NCBI RefSeq assembly: GCF_005870025.1
Contig: NZ_VATA01000016.1
Coordinates: 62,001 to 126,000, forward strand
Direction of reading: 5' to 3'
DNA from: Poseidonocella sp. HB161398
GTDB taxonomy: Bacteria > Pseudomonadota > Alphaproteobacteria > Rhodobacterales > Rhodobacteraceae
Length of the DNA stretch: 64,000 nucleotides
Below, in pieces: positions 41,616 to 49,708 of this stretch. Positions within the stretch are counted from its first letter, which is position 1. Each line of letters begins with the position of its first letter. The translations under genes were made by a program, and so were the position numbers. The notes below the pieces were generated by a model that was given only the letters and a program-made list of their open reading frames with translations, was not told where the DNA came from and searched no databases.

Positions 41616-43916
41616 TCATGGACAGTCGCCGCGCGTATCCTGCGCGGCGGCCCAGGCTCCGGCTTCGACCGAGTTCGACCCGAAGTTCCCCCAGGGGGGA
41701 GGCTGCTCCAGCGGCCAGGGCGTCCCGGTCTTCTGCGGCTTCGCACCGTCGGGGCATATGACACCTCTGCGGAGGGACGTGCCGTCTACGCTGTAGCGGC
41801 GAAGGGCCTGGAGCAGATTTATCCAGCCCGGCGGCTCCTGCTGCCAGCAGGTGCACACATAGCTGCCGGGATCGTCGGGCAGCAGCGTCGTCGCGTCGCC
41901 CGTGAGCAGCGACAGGGAGTCCTGCTGCAGATTCGTCCCGCCGCGCAGATCCGCGCCATGTGCGATCGTGGCTTCCATGTGGACAGCGGTCCAGTTGGCA
42001 GACCGCAGCTGCGCCCAGCCGATGATCGCCCCGGAGAGTTCCGTCAGGAACAGGTTTGCCCGCTCCAGCTCGGTGCCGCTGAGGATAGCGCCCTGCAGCT
42101 TGGCGCTGGTCAGGATCGCGCCCTGCAGCTGGCCCCCGCGCAGATAGGCGCCGCGCATCAGTGCGCCCGTCAGGACTGCGCCTTGCAGCTGGGCCGACGC
42201 GAGATCCGCCATCTGCATCTGCGCGTTCCGCAGGGTGGCCGCCTGCAGCGAGGCGTAGCGCAAGGAGGCCCCCTGAAGCTCGGCATTTGCCAGATCCGCG
42301 CCTTGCAGCTGCGCCCCGTCGAGCGTTGCCCCCTGCAGTGACGCGGCGTGCAGCCGTGCTCCCTGCATCTGGGCGCCGCTGAGGTCGGCCCCCTGCATGT
42401 GCACCGTATCCAGCGAGGCTCCCTGCATCTGCGCCCTGGCCAGCACCGCACCCTGCAATTGCGCGCCGTCGAGGATGGCGCCGCGCATCTGGGCGTTGCT
42501 GAGTACCGCGTTCTGCATCCGGGCGTCCCTGAGCACCGCCCCCGGCAGCTGGGCGCCCTCCAGCCGCGCCCCCTGCAGATCCGCGCCCGAGAGCACGGCG
42601 CCCTGCATTTCCGCCCCGGTCAGGTCGGCGCCGCTCAAATGCGCGTATGTCAGCCATATCCCCGTCAGTGATGCGTTCGTCAGATCAGCGCGGCGCAAAT
42701 CCCGGCCCCGCAGATCGGGCTTGGGCAGCGCTTCCTCGTTGGCCTTCCGCAGCCTGCTCCATTCGCGGCGGAATTCCGCGTCGAGCTCCTGGAAGTAGAT
42801 CGGGCACTCGGCCTCGGGCAGCCCATGGGCCAGGCACCAATCCGTCCGTGCAGCTGCCTGCCCCGGAGGCGGCGCGGCGGTTGCGGATGGCGCGCGGCCG
42901 CAGACATCGCCATCGAGACCGGTGCGGACGCACCATTCCGATCGGAACCGGTGCCGTGCGCCCATCGGGTCGGCCTGCTCGGGCGGAAAGGCGGAGAACT
43001 GGACCTCGGACAGCTGCGCAGGCACCAGCAGCCCGTCACTGCGCAGCCATCCAGGCAGCGGCAGCGCGGCCAGTGCGTCCAGCTCCTTTGCGACGCGCGG
43101 CGCGGCCGCCCAGGCTGGACGTGCCGCACGGTCGACCAGACGGTCGAGCCCGCCTTCGGTGAGAAGAACGGTGAGCACCAGATGGGCTGCGAGGAGGAAC
43201 ACGGTGGCGGCCAGCACGCTGAAGCTCTTCAGCCCTTGCCAGGACTGGGGCCGTGCCAGATCTCCACGCATCTTCACCCAGCTGGAGACGCTCGCGTAGA
43301 GGGCGAAGAAGGTGCAGAGCGAGATCAGCGCGGAGAGCCCTTCGTCATGCGCCGGGAGCGACTGGCCCCAAGTATAGACCAGCATGAGGGGCGTGGCGCA
43401 CCAGATCAGAACGAAGGCGACAATGCCTGCCAGCCAGTCCATGGGCCGCCGCCGGATCGCTTCGTCGCGGTCGCGGCGTGCTCGGAGTACAAGATCGTTC
43501 AGAAGCCAGGGCAGGATGGCCCTTTCAACCGGTGCGCCCTTGTATGTCGCGGGGACGCTTGCCAATTCTTCGCTGCATTTTCGCAGGATCAGGTGCAGGT
43601 AGACATGCAGTGCCGACCCCAGGACCGGAGCGAAAACGAAGAAGCTGAAAGTGGGAATGGACACTCCGATCAACGGGAGCTCGGTTTGACGGCTGTCCAG
43701 GAAGAAATCCGCATCTTCCACGTTCAGCACGGTCACCATGACAAATGTCAGATAGGCCAGTAGTCCGAACCAGTTGCTCCGTCCGGCATGCGTCAGGTCA
43801 TTGATGCGGGCAATGCAGCGCTCTGTTCCGGTTTCGTCCAGAGGCTCGGGGGGAGGGCGGACGCGGCGCAGGTTGAGCTTTCGGGATGTGGCAATCAGCT
43901 TCGGATGTCGGGTCAT
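41616..43916 (-). CDS. Membrane-anchored pentapeptide-repeat protein
   Basis: A 766-residue protein with an N-terminal membrane part of about five helices (about 47-65, 86-106, 158-181, 194-213, 231-252). A linker of about 140 residues with several Cys follows, then about 50 tandem pentapeptides (about 399-657) of the A(D/N)LXX type, such as LSGADLTGAEMQGAVLSGAD, forming a right-handed quadrilateral beta-helix. The C-terminal tail (about 110 residues) contains CTCWQQEPPGW. Its role is unknown; soluble pentapeptide proteins such as Qnr/MfpA mimic DNA, but this one is membrane-bound. The ATG at 43916 is preferred to the TTG at 43922. It lies next to a restriction-modification operon and ends 16 bases from aspS. 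Confidence 0.88.
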   Translation of the reverse strand: MTRHPKLIATSRKLNLRRVRPPPEPLDETGTERCIARINDLTHAGRSNWFGLLAYLTFVMVTVLNVEDADFFLDSRQTELPLIGVSIPTFSFFVFAPVLGSALHVYLHLILRKCSEELASVPATYKGAPVERAILPWLLNDLVLRARRDRDEAIRRRPMDWLAGIVAFVLIWCATPLMLVYTWGQSLPAHDEGLSALISLCTFFALYASVSSWVKMRGDLARPQSWQGLKSFSVLAATVFLLAAHLVLTVLLTEGGLDRLVDRAARPAWAAAPRVAKELDALAALPLPGWLRSDGLLVPAQLSEVQFSAFPPEQADPMGARHRFRSEWCVRTGLDGDVCGRAPSATAAPPPGQAAARTDWCLAHGLPEAECPIYFQELDAEFRREWSRLRKANEEALPKPDLRGRDLRRADLTNASLTGIWLTYAHLSGADLTGAEMQGAVLSGADLQGARLEGAQLPGAVLRDARMQNAVLSNAQMRGAILDGAQLQGAVLARAQMQGASLDTVHMQGADLSGAQMQGARLHAASLQGATLDGAQLQGADLANAELQGASLRYASLQAATLRNAQMQMADLASAQLQGAVLTGALMRGAYLRGGQLQGAILTSAKLQGAILSGTELERANLFLTELSGAIIGWAQLRSANWTAVHMEATIAHGADLRGGTNLQQDSLSLLTGDATTLLPDDPGSYVCTCWQQEPPGWINLLQALRRYSVDGTSLRRGVICPDGAKPQKTGTPWPLEQPPPWGNFGSNSVEAGAWAAAQDTRGDCP

Positions 43917-43925
43917 GGTCAAAGG

Positions 43926-43975
43926 GCGTTAACAAAAGAATAACGCTAGAATGACGTGACGGCAGATTGGGTCAA
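43926..43975 (-). promoter_or_regulatory. Candidate promoter and inverted-repeat operator for the pentapeptide gene
   Basis: Read on the minus strand: TTGACC (-35, 43975-43970), a 17-base spacer, ATTCTA (-10, 43952-43947), then the inverted repeat GCGTTA-N9-TAACGC (43946-43926) directly across the expected transcription start and 10 bases before the ATG. The repeat could be an operator or a weak terminator for the restriction operon. Confidence 0.45.
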
Positions 43976-43985
43976 GTCCGGACAG

Positions 43986-44825
43986 TCAGGCCACGAGGTC
44001 GAGCGGCAGGTCGGAGATGTCCTTCAGGCGCTTGCCCTCGACCATCATGTCGAGCGTGTCCAGATAGCCCTCGTCGCCGGTATCCTCCAGCGTGGCGCGC
44101 AGTTCGGGCAGGGCGAAATGGTAGACGCAGTCGATGTCGCCGGTGCCGAGCGCCAGCGAGGCGATGCGCGAGGGCAGGGGCTCTCCGGTCACCACCGCGA
44201 TATGCGGCAGCCGCCCCTTGCGGTTGCGGACCAGGTTCAGCCCCTCGGAGCGGGCATTCTGCGCCCGGTCCGAGCGCAGGGTCCATTTGCAGCTGATCGA
44301 GGCGTGGAGCAGGTCCAGGGGCTGCGCCCAGCCGCGGATCGAGGCGTAGCGCGCCACGCTCTGGTCCAGCAGATCCTGGCCGTTATTGATCGCCGAATCC
44401 GGTTCCGGGCGGCGGCCGATGACGATGTCGGGCTTGATCAGGTAGTCGGAGCCGAGCGCGGTGGCGATGTCGCGATTGGCGCGGGCGATCGCCTCCAGCT
44501 CGTCGAGATGGGCGTATTGCTCGAAGCGGGCGATGGCGCCGCCCTTGGCGATCTCGAACCGGCCCGGGCGCAGATGCGACAGGCGCGGCAGGAAATCCTC
44601 CAGGAAGGCGGCGCAGAGCGTCTCGAAATTGGCGCCGGCCGTCTGGCCGGGCAGCTTCGTGGCAGTGCGCGAGGGGCCGAGCTTGCCCAGGATGCCCTTG
44701 GCGATGCGCTTGCTCGGCGCCGAGGAGCTGTCGGCATTCGAGGGAATGCCGCGCTCCGACACGGTCAGCGGCCCGGCAAGAAGCGCCGCGTGGAACGCGG
44801 TGCGGGCCTCGGCCAGAAGGGACAT
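43986..44825 (-). CDS. NgoMIV-family type II restriction endonuclease
   Basis: A 279-residue enzyme of the NgoMIV family, whose founding member cuts GCCGGC as a tetramer. The PD-(D/E)xK-type active site is visible as DYLIKPDIVIGRRPEPDSAI (metal Asp, about 127-146) and LHASISCKWTLRSDRAQNAR (SCK Lys and later Glu, about 172-192). The upstream ANFETLCAAFLEDFLPRLSH supplies the helical Glu region. The length matches the family (about 285). The specificity is inferred from the family only. It starts one base after the C5-methyltransferase stop, so methyltransferase and nuclease are co-expressed with the methyltransferase first. Confidence 0.9.
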   Translation of the reverse strand: MSLLAEARTAFHAALLAGPLTVSERGIPSNADSSSAPSKRIAKGILGKLGPSRTATKLPGQTAGANFETLCAAFLEDFLPRLSHLRPGRFEIAKGGAIARFEQYAHLDELEAIARANRDIATALGSDYLIKPDIVIGRRPEPDSAINNGQDLLDQSVARYASIRGWAQPLDLLHASISCKWTLRSDRAQNARSEGLNLVRNRKGRLPHIAVVTGEPLPSRIASLALGTGDIDCVYHFALPELRATLEDTGDEGYLDTLDMMVEGKRLKDISDLPLDLVA

Positions 44826-44826
44826 G

Positions 44827-45804
44827 TCAGGCCATCAGGATGCTGCCCGGGACCAGCGCCCGGGCGATGCGCCGTCCGACCGCGGCCGAAACCGGCGGCG
44901 GGAAGGCATTGCCGACCTGGCGGTAGGCGGGGGTCTTGCGGCCGACGAAGGTCCAGTCATCCGGGAATCCCTGGATCCGCGCCACCATCGGCACGGTCAG
45001 CCGCGGCATGCCGTTGAAGCCGGGCGCGGGCGGGGCATCCGCCAGGCTGCGCCCGTCGACCCCGAGCTTGGCCCAGGCATTGCGGGCGCGGGTCGGGCCG
45101 AGATCGGGACCGCCATGCTTCATCGAGCCGCCGACGATCGTCGGGGCGATCTGGTTTGCGCGCTCGGCCCAGGCCTCTGCGCCCTCCCAGCCGCCTTCCG
45201 CCATCTGGTCGCGCAGCAATTCGCCGACGGTCGGCGGGGTCTCTTCCTGCGGTTCCGGCCAGTCGAATTCCGCGCCGCCGGACACGCCGACGATCACCAC
45301 CCGCGGACGCAGCTGGCTGACGCCGAAATCGGCGGCCGAGAACAGCCGCCAGCCGACCTTGTAGCCGAATTTCTCCAGCGCCGCGCGGAACTCGTTGCGG
45401 AATTCCTCGAAGGTCGGATCGAGGAAGCCGCGGACGTTTTCGACCATGATCGCGCGGGGACGGCATTCGTCGACCACGCGCAGGAAGTCGGGGAAGAGGT
45501 TGCGCTCGTCCTCGGCGCCGAGCTGCTTGCCGGCCTTGGAGAAGGGCGGGCAGGGCAGCCCGCCGGCAAGGAGGTCGATGCCGCGATAGGGGCGGGCGTC
45601 GAAGGTCTTCAGATTCGACTGGTCGCCGGAGAGCACGCGCCATTCCGGCCGGTTGAAGCGGAGCGTCTTGCGGCAGACCGCCTCCACTTCGACCAGGGCC
45701 TCATGGGCGAATCCTGCACGTTCCAGTCCCAGCGCCTGGCCGCCTGCGCCAGCGCAGACTTCGACAGAGGCGATTTCGCAATGCATCGGGGGGCTGCCAT
45801 CCAT
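44827..45804 (-). CDS. DNA (cytosine-5)-methyltransferase of a type II R-M system
   Basis: A 325-residue C5-cytosine methyltransferase. Motif I is SVEVCAGAGGQALGLERAGF, and motif IV has the catalytic Cys in LLAGGLPCPPFSKAGKQLGA. Motif VI is MVENVRGFLDP, motif VIII is FGVSQLRPRVVIVGV, and motif X is YRQVGNAFPPPVSAAVG. The target-recognition region between VIII and IX is short. Together with the following NgoMIV-like nuclease it should protect the same site by m5C. A GTG at 45813 is possible, but the ATG at 45804 has GGAG 8 bases upstream and is preferred; the gap to the upstream MT-A70 gene is then 5 bases. Confidence 0.93.
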   Translation of the reverse strand: MDGSPPMHCEIASVEVCAGAGGQALGLERAGFAHEALVEVEAVCRKTLRFNRPEWRVLSGDQSNLKTFDARPYRGIDLLAGGLPCPPFSKAGKQLGAEDERNLFPDFLRVVDECRPRAIMVENVRGFLDPTFEEFRNEFRAALEKFGYKVGWRLFSAADFGVSQLRPRVVIVGVSGGAEFDWPEPQEETPPTVGELLRDQMAEGGWEGAEAWAERANQIAPTIVGGSMKHGGPDLGPTRARNAWAKLGVDGRSLADAPPAPGFNGMPRLTVPMVARIQGFPDDWTFVGRKTPAYRQVGNAFPPPVSAAVGRRIARALVPGSILMA

Positions 45805-45809
45805 TTCCG

Positions 45810-46442
45810 TCACTCCGCCGCGATCGCCGAATTATGGGCATAGGTTTTCCAGTCCGGCTTGTAGTCTGCATCGGCCTGGTTGCCCCAGACCGTCCAGCCA
45901 TTCCGGACCCCGCGGCCGAAGAGCTCCAGATACGGCCCCCAGGAGCAGGATTCAATCAGATCGTACTGCTCGTCCGGCTTGCGCGAATGTTCGCGCTTGC
46001 GCGTCTGCAGCATGTTCACCTGGCTGCGTGCCGGCGGCAGGGTGCGGGCACCGGCGCCGCGGGTGCCGAAAAGCAGCAATTCCGTCACGTTGCGGAAATA
46101 GAAGCCGACGCCGCGCCCGTCCGAGCCGCCATCCTTGCGGATCTTGTGCCAGATGATGTTGGACTTGTATTCGAAGCCCCAGGCGGCCAGCACCTGCAGC
46201 CCCTCGGGCAGCAGCGCGTTCGGCACCCACATGTAGCAATGCGCCTTCTCCGCCAGATGCGACGCGACGGGCAGATCGCAGATCTCCTGCAGCTCCATCG
46301 TCGGGTAGCGGGTCAGCCGCCGGTGTTCCGGCGCGACCTTCCCGGTGCGGTTGGCGAAGCGCCAGGGGGGATCTGCAAGAACCGTGCCGAAGCGGTCAGT
46401 CCCTAGAAATCTGGATAAATCTTGGGCCGCTTCGCTCGTCAT
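45810..46442 (-). CDS. MT-A70 family adenine methyltransferase
   Basis: A 210-residue SAM-dependent N6-adenine methyltransferase of the MT-A70 family. The catalytic motif DPPW is in FGTVLADPPWRFANRTGK (about 18-35). The C-terminal FxFRNVTELLLFGTRGAG region, EQYDLIESCSWGPYLELFGR and GWTVWGNQAD are typical of bacterial members found in phages and mobile islands. It is the first gene of the operon with the C5-methyltransferase and the NgoMIV-like nuclease. Whether it methylates DNA or RNA, and at what sequence, is unknown; a site of only G and C, as expected for the nuclease, has no adenine to modify. Confidence 0.92.
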   Translation of the reverse strand: MTSEAAQDLSRFLGTDRFGTVLADPPWRFANRTGKVAPEHRRLTRYPTMELQEICDLPVASHLAEKAHCYMWVPNALLPEGLQVLAAWGFEYKSNIIWHKIRKDGGSDGRGVGFYFRNVTELLLFGTRGAGARTLPPARSQVNMLQTRKREHSRKPDEQYDLIESCSWGPYLELFGRGVRNGWTVWGNQADADYKPDWKTYAHNSAIAAE

Positions 46443-46544
46443 GCGCCAGATATCGTCCTGCCTGTGTGGTTGCCTTCACGAACACTAAGCGAACATCGGG
46501 GGCATGGCAACGCTTTCGTCCCGGCTTTTGCCAATCGGATCCGC

Positions 46545-47264
46545 TCAGATCGCGATCTGCTGGTCGAGGCGGCTCTGCACCATGTTGCGCAGCCGCGCCA
46601 GCGCCGTCGGGTTGGCCGCGCCGCGGGCCTTGGCGCGCAGGATCGCCTCTGCCGCGGCGCAGAGCGGCCCGTCCTCGGCCGAGCGGGCGACGCCCGAGAC
46701 GAACTGCGCGATATAGTCGATCGGCTGCTCGGATTCGGGAATGGTCAGCAGGTCGGCGACATGGGAAAGGTCGTCGCGGAAGGCCAGCATGTCAGGGTCG
46801 ATCCGGTCCTCCGGCGCGACGCGCAGGCCCAGCGGCCGCGCTTCGGGCGGCAGCTGGCGCAGGATCATCTGCTGGAACTCGCCGAGCGAGCGCACCGGCT
46901 TTTCCAGGAAGCTCTGCGCCCCGGCGGCAGCCGCGCGTTCCGCCCCGTCGGGATCGCCCGAGGTGGCGAGGACGACCTGCACCGGTGTCGGGCCGGTCAG
47001 AAGATCGCGGATCAGATCCTCGCCATGGCCGTCGGGCAGTCCCAGATCGACGATGGCGACGGAGGGCCGGTAGGTGCACAGGTGCTTGCGCGCCGAGGCC
47101 AGGCAGTCCGCCCGGCGGATGCGCGCGCCCGAGCGCAGGCACATCAGCCGCACGGCCTCCGACGCGAAGCGGCTGTCCTCCACCAGAAGGATGGTCAGGC
47201 CCAGCAGCGGGCGCGAGGCGGTGGGCTGGCGCCGGATCAGATAGGATTCCACGGGATCGGTCAT
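46545..47264 (-). CDS. Stand-alone response regulator
   Basis: A 239-residue protein with a CheY-like receiver domain after a 24-residue lead. The acidic pair is in LTILLVEDSRFASEAV, the phospho-acceptor Asp in SVAIVDLGLPDGHGED, the Thr/Ser in VVLATSGDPDG and the conserved Lys in SFLEKPVRSLGEF. The C-terminal 90 or so residues are helical and do not match a DNA-binding or enzymatic output domain. AAGGAGGAGG precedes the ATG at 47264. No kinase is adjacent; the orphan histidine kinase at 51.3 kb is one possible but unproven partner. Confidence 0.88.
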   Translation of the reverse strand: MTDPVESYLIRRQPTASRPLLGLTILLVEDSRFASEAVRLMCLRSGARIRRADCLASARKHLCTYRPSVAIVDLGLPDGHGEDLIRDLLTGPTPVQVVLATSGDPDGAERAAAAGAQSFLEKPVRSLGEFQQMILRQLPPEARPLGLRVAPEDRIDPDMLAFRDDLSHVADLLTIPESEQPIDYIAQFVSGVARSAEDGPLCAAAEAILRAKARGAANPTALARLRNMVQSRLDQQIAI

Positions 47265-47412
47265 GGGGGTCCTCCTCCTTGTTGCCCGACATTTCCGCAG
47301 GGAAGGGTGAAAGAGCCGTAAACTCCTGCGTCGAATTCCGAATGCGCCATGGGTCTCATTGCCTGCCGCGGCCCGGCGGGCTAGGCAGCCGGAAACAGCA
47401 GGAGGAGTCGCC

Positions 47413-47817
47413 ATGATCGGCCGTCTGAATCACGTTGCCATCGCCGTTCCCGATCTCGAGGCCGCAAGCGCGCAGTACCGCACCGCGCTCGGCGCCAAGG
47501 TCGGCGCGCCGCAGGACGAGCCGGACCACGGCGTCACCGTCGTCTTCATCGAGCTGCCGAACACCAAGATCGAGCTGCTCTATCCGTTGGGAGAAGACAG
47601 CCCGATCAAGGGCTTCCTCGAGAAGAACCCCTCGGGCGGCATCCATCATGTCTGCTACGAGGTGGAGGACATCCTGGCCGCGCGCGACCATTTGAAGGAG
47701 ACCGGCGCGCGGGTGCTGGGCTCGGGCGAGCCGAAGATCGGCGCCCATGGCAAGCCGGTGCTGTTCCTGCATCCGAAGGACTTCAACGGCTGCCTCGTCG
47801 AGCTCGAGCAGGTCTGA
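47413..47817 (+). CDS. mce: Methylmalonyl-CoA epimerase
   Basis: A 134-residue vicinal-oxygen-chelate protein that interconverts (S)- and (R)-methylmalonyl-CoA, between propionyl-CoA carboxylase and B12-dependent methylmalonyl-CoA mutase. It opens MIGRLNHVAIAVPDLEAASA with a metal His. GVTVVFIELPNTKIELLYPL and GGIHHVCYEVEDILAARDHL supply the other metal and catalytic residues, and it ends HPKDFNGCLVELEQV. GGAGGAG lies 5-6 bases before the ATG. The B12 need of the mutase links it loosely with the cobalt permease at 30 kb. Confidence 0.95.
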   Translation: MIGRLNHVAIAVPDLEAASAQYRTALGAKVGAPQDEPDHGVTVVFIELPNTKIELLYPLGEDSPIKGFLEKNPSGGIHHVCYEVEDILAARDHLKETGARVLGSGEPKIGAHGKPVLFLHPKDFNGCLVELEQV

Positions 47818-47821
47818 TCCG

Positions 47822-48106
47822 ATGTCGATCACATCTGCCATCGTGCTTTACGCTGTGCTGTGGTGGCTGACCTTCTTCGTTGTGCTGCCGCTGCGGCTGA
47901 AGACCCAGGCGGAGACCGGCCATGTCGTGGAGGGCACGCCTCAATCGGCGCCAACGAACCCGCATCTCAAGCGCAAGGCGCTGATCACCACCGGCGTGGC
48001 GGCGCTGCTCTGGGCGGTGATCGGCGGAACGATCCTGTCGGGGGTCGTGACGGTGCGCGACATCGACTTCATGCACCGCATGGGACCGGCCGGAAGCGCG
48101 GAATAG
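47822..48106 (+). CDS. DUF1467 family membrane protein
   Basis: A 94-residue protein of the DUF1467 family with two predicted membrane helices (AIVLYAVLWWLTFFVVLPL, about 6-24; ITTGVAALLWAVIGGTIL, about 54-71) and the intervening conserved segment LRLKTQAETGHVVEGTPQSA. It follows the methylmalonyl-CoA epimerase by 4 bases, a neighbour relationship kept across alphaproteobacteria. Its function is unknown. Confidence 0.9.
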   Translation: MSITSAIVLYAVLWWLTFFVVLPLRLKTQAETGHVVEGTPQSAPTNPHLKRKALITTGVAALLWAVIGGTILSGVVTVRDIDFMHRMGPAGSAE

Positions 48107-48523
48107 CCGCCTGCCCGCGCGGGGCCGGGGCCTTGCCGGGCACGAGATCCGGCGCCCTGTTCGCCGGGCATCGCAGCCCCGCGGCGTCTTGGCAAGCGGG
48201 CCGGATTGCGCCCTAACGGAGCGCAAGCATGGCTGCGGGCGCTGCGGGGATGGACTTCGGGCTTGGCTTGCTGCAGGCGGCCGGTCTTCCGGCCATTGAA
48301 TTGGGGGGCTCCACGGGAATCCTCTTCGCTGCGGGCGTTTGCGTCCTGCGTGCCGACGGGCCCTAACGGGCGCGCCGGTCATCGCATGCAGGGCAAGTGC
48401 CTCGCAGGTCACGGCAATGCGGACTGAGATCCTCGCCAGCGAGGATCGTGCCGGACGCCTTTCAGCCAGGTCGGCGCCATTCTCGGAGGCGGATCCCGGT
48501 TGCCGAGGCATCAGCCGTGGGGC
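48107..48523. other. Gene-free stretch between DUF1467 and DUF3883 genes
   Basis: These 417 bases lie between convergent genes and hold no recognisable gene. A perfect inverted repeat, GATCCTCGC-CA-GCGAGGATC, sits at 48428-48447. No T-run terminator and no insertion-sequence ends were found. Confidence 0.5.
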
Positions 48524-49360
48524 TCAGTGGAAGCTCGCCTGGAAGGACGTGGCGGTCAGCGAGACATGTGCGTCCAGCGGCGGGCGCAGCTCGAAGGCCT
48601 GCGGCGCGCGCGAGAAATTCCAGAGGCGGAACAGGCACCATTCCGAGCGCCGCTCCTCGGCGACGGCCAGCTCGTTGCGGCTGATATGGAAGGGCGTGCG
48701 GTCCCAGCCATTGGTCGTTTTCACCTCGATCAGCCGCACCCGCCCGTCCGGCGCGAAGCTGGCGATGTCGTAGCCGGCACCGTCGCCATCTTCTTCCGAG
48801 ACCCAGCGCACCTTCCGCGCCAGGTCATCCCGCCCCGCCGATCTCAGGGCCGCGCGCTCATGGGCGAGGGCGCGCTCTTCTCCGGCACGCCCCAGAGCGC
48901 GGTTGCGTTCGTCCCGCCCCGCGACGTCGAACTTGCGCGCGATATGCTGCATCTGTTCCAGCTCCTTCGGCGGCGGCTGGTTCGACAGCGTCGGCGGCGG
49001 CCCGATCCAGATCGGCCGCGCCTCCGCCAGGCCAGTTGGCGCTCCTGTACCCGAATGGCGATCGAGCCAGGCCGGGTTCAGCGCCAGCCAGCGTGCCACG
49101 GCATCCACCAGAGTCATCTGGAAATTGAAGGCAGGCTTGTAGCCCGGGATCCAGTCTTCACCCAGCCCCTTCAGCACGGCGCTGATGTTCTGGTGCTTGA
49201 ACTCGACCGATCCCTCGGACCTTTCGTTCAACAGCGGCAGAAGCCCGCGCCGGTGCTCGGCCTTGTTGTAGGGGCGGCCAGAGACGTCGTCTGCCAGCAT
49301 CGCGAAGTAATCCGCGACGATCAGGTCGTTCTCTTGATCTGTCCAGGCCGCGTTCGACAT
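48524..49360 (-). CDS. DUF3883 domain protein (putative nuclease-like)
   Basis: A 278-residue protein. The N-terminal half (NDLIVADYFAMLADDVSGRP, VEFKHQNISAVLKGLGEDWI) is a conserved module that commonly precedes DUF3883. The C-terminal half is the DUF3883 fold with a PD-(D/E)xK-like pattern: Asp in GAGYDIASFAPDGRV and Glu-x-Lys in RLIEVKTTNGWDRTPF. A nuclease activity is inferred, not shown; DUF3883 is often found in restriction and defence genes. It stands alone between a gene-free stretch and tRNA-Ser, reading away from the tRNA's 3' end, a common spot for acquired genes. Confidence 0.85.
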   Translation of the reverse strand: MSNAAWTDQENDLIVADYFAMLADDVSGRPYNKAEHRRGLLPLLNERSEGSVEFKHQNISAVLKGLGEDWIPGYKPAFNFQMTLVDAVARWLALNPAWLDRHSGTGAPTGLAEARPIWIGPPPTLSNQPPPKELEQMQHIARKFDVAGRDERNRALGRAGEERALAHERAALRSAGRDDLARKVRWVSEEDGDGAGYDIASFAPDGRVRLIEVKTTNGWDRTPFHISRNELAVAEERRSEWCLFRLWNFSRAPQAFELRPPLDAHVSLTATSFQASFH

Positions 49361-49659
49361 TGCTACCCAGGCTAGGGGCGGAAACTGCTTTTGTCATCAG
49401 AGACTTCGCGCAAAACTCCCAGGACATGCCAACCACTACGCCGCCCGTGTCGCGTCGCCAACTGCTTTGAGGCAAGCCGGAACCAGCGAAACACGGGCGC
49501 AACGCGATCCAGCCAGTGCATTGAACTGTATGGGGGTGAACCCGTCTCGCCGAGAGCAAGGGGAGGGTGGAAAGAGACGGCGGGCGTTCGGAGACCGATC
49601 TCGCGCAGTCGGCCAGTCTCCGAAGGGCGGATGGCCCCTGCAAACCCCTTTGGCACATA
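49361..49659. other. Intergenic region between DUF3883 gene and tRNA-Ser
   Basis: About 300 bases upstream of the DUF3883 gene and downstream of tRNA-Ser. It should contain the DUF3883 promoter (minus strand), but no convincing -35/-10 pair was found. Apparent protein frames here are read-throughs across the tRNA and are not real. Confidence 0.5.
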
Positions 49660-49684
49660 AAGAAAAAGGCCCCACGAGGGACCT
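49660..49684 (-). terminator. Terminator of tRNA-Ser
   Basis: On the minus strand AGGTCCC-TCGT-GGGGCCT (7-bp stem with one wobble) is followed by TTTTTCTTT. It lies about 25 bases beyond the tRNA 3' end. Confidence 0.8.
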
Positions 49685-49708
49685 GCTTTCGGGTTTGCAC
49701 TGTGCAAG

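Noticed and set aside
37088-41764. Open frame of 1558 codons on the minus strand
   Set aside because: It runs antisense to the TIGR02302 gene and aspS, both well supported. Its His/Ala/Leu-rich composition is the usual antisense reading of G+C-rich codons, with no domain recognised.
41616-46442. Depletion of GCCGGC as evidence for nuclease specificity
   Set aside because: The hexamer is easily found in the window (for example 468-473, 1413-1418), so local avoidance gives no support; specificity rests on family membership only.
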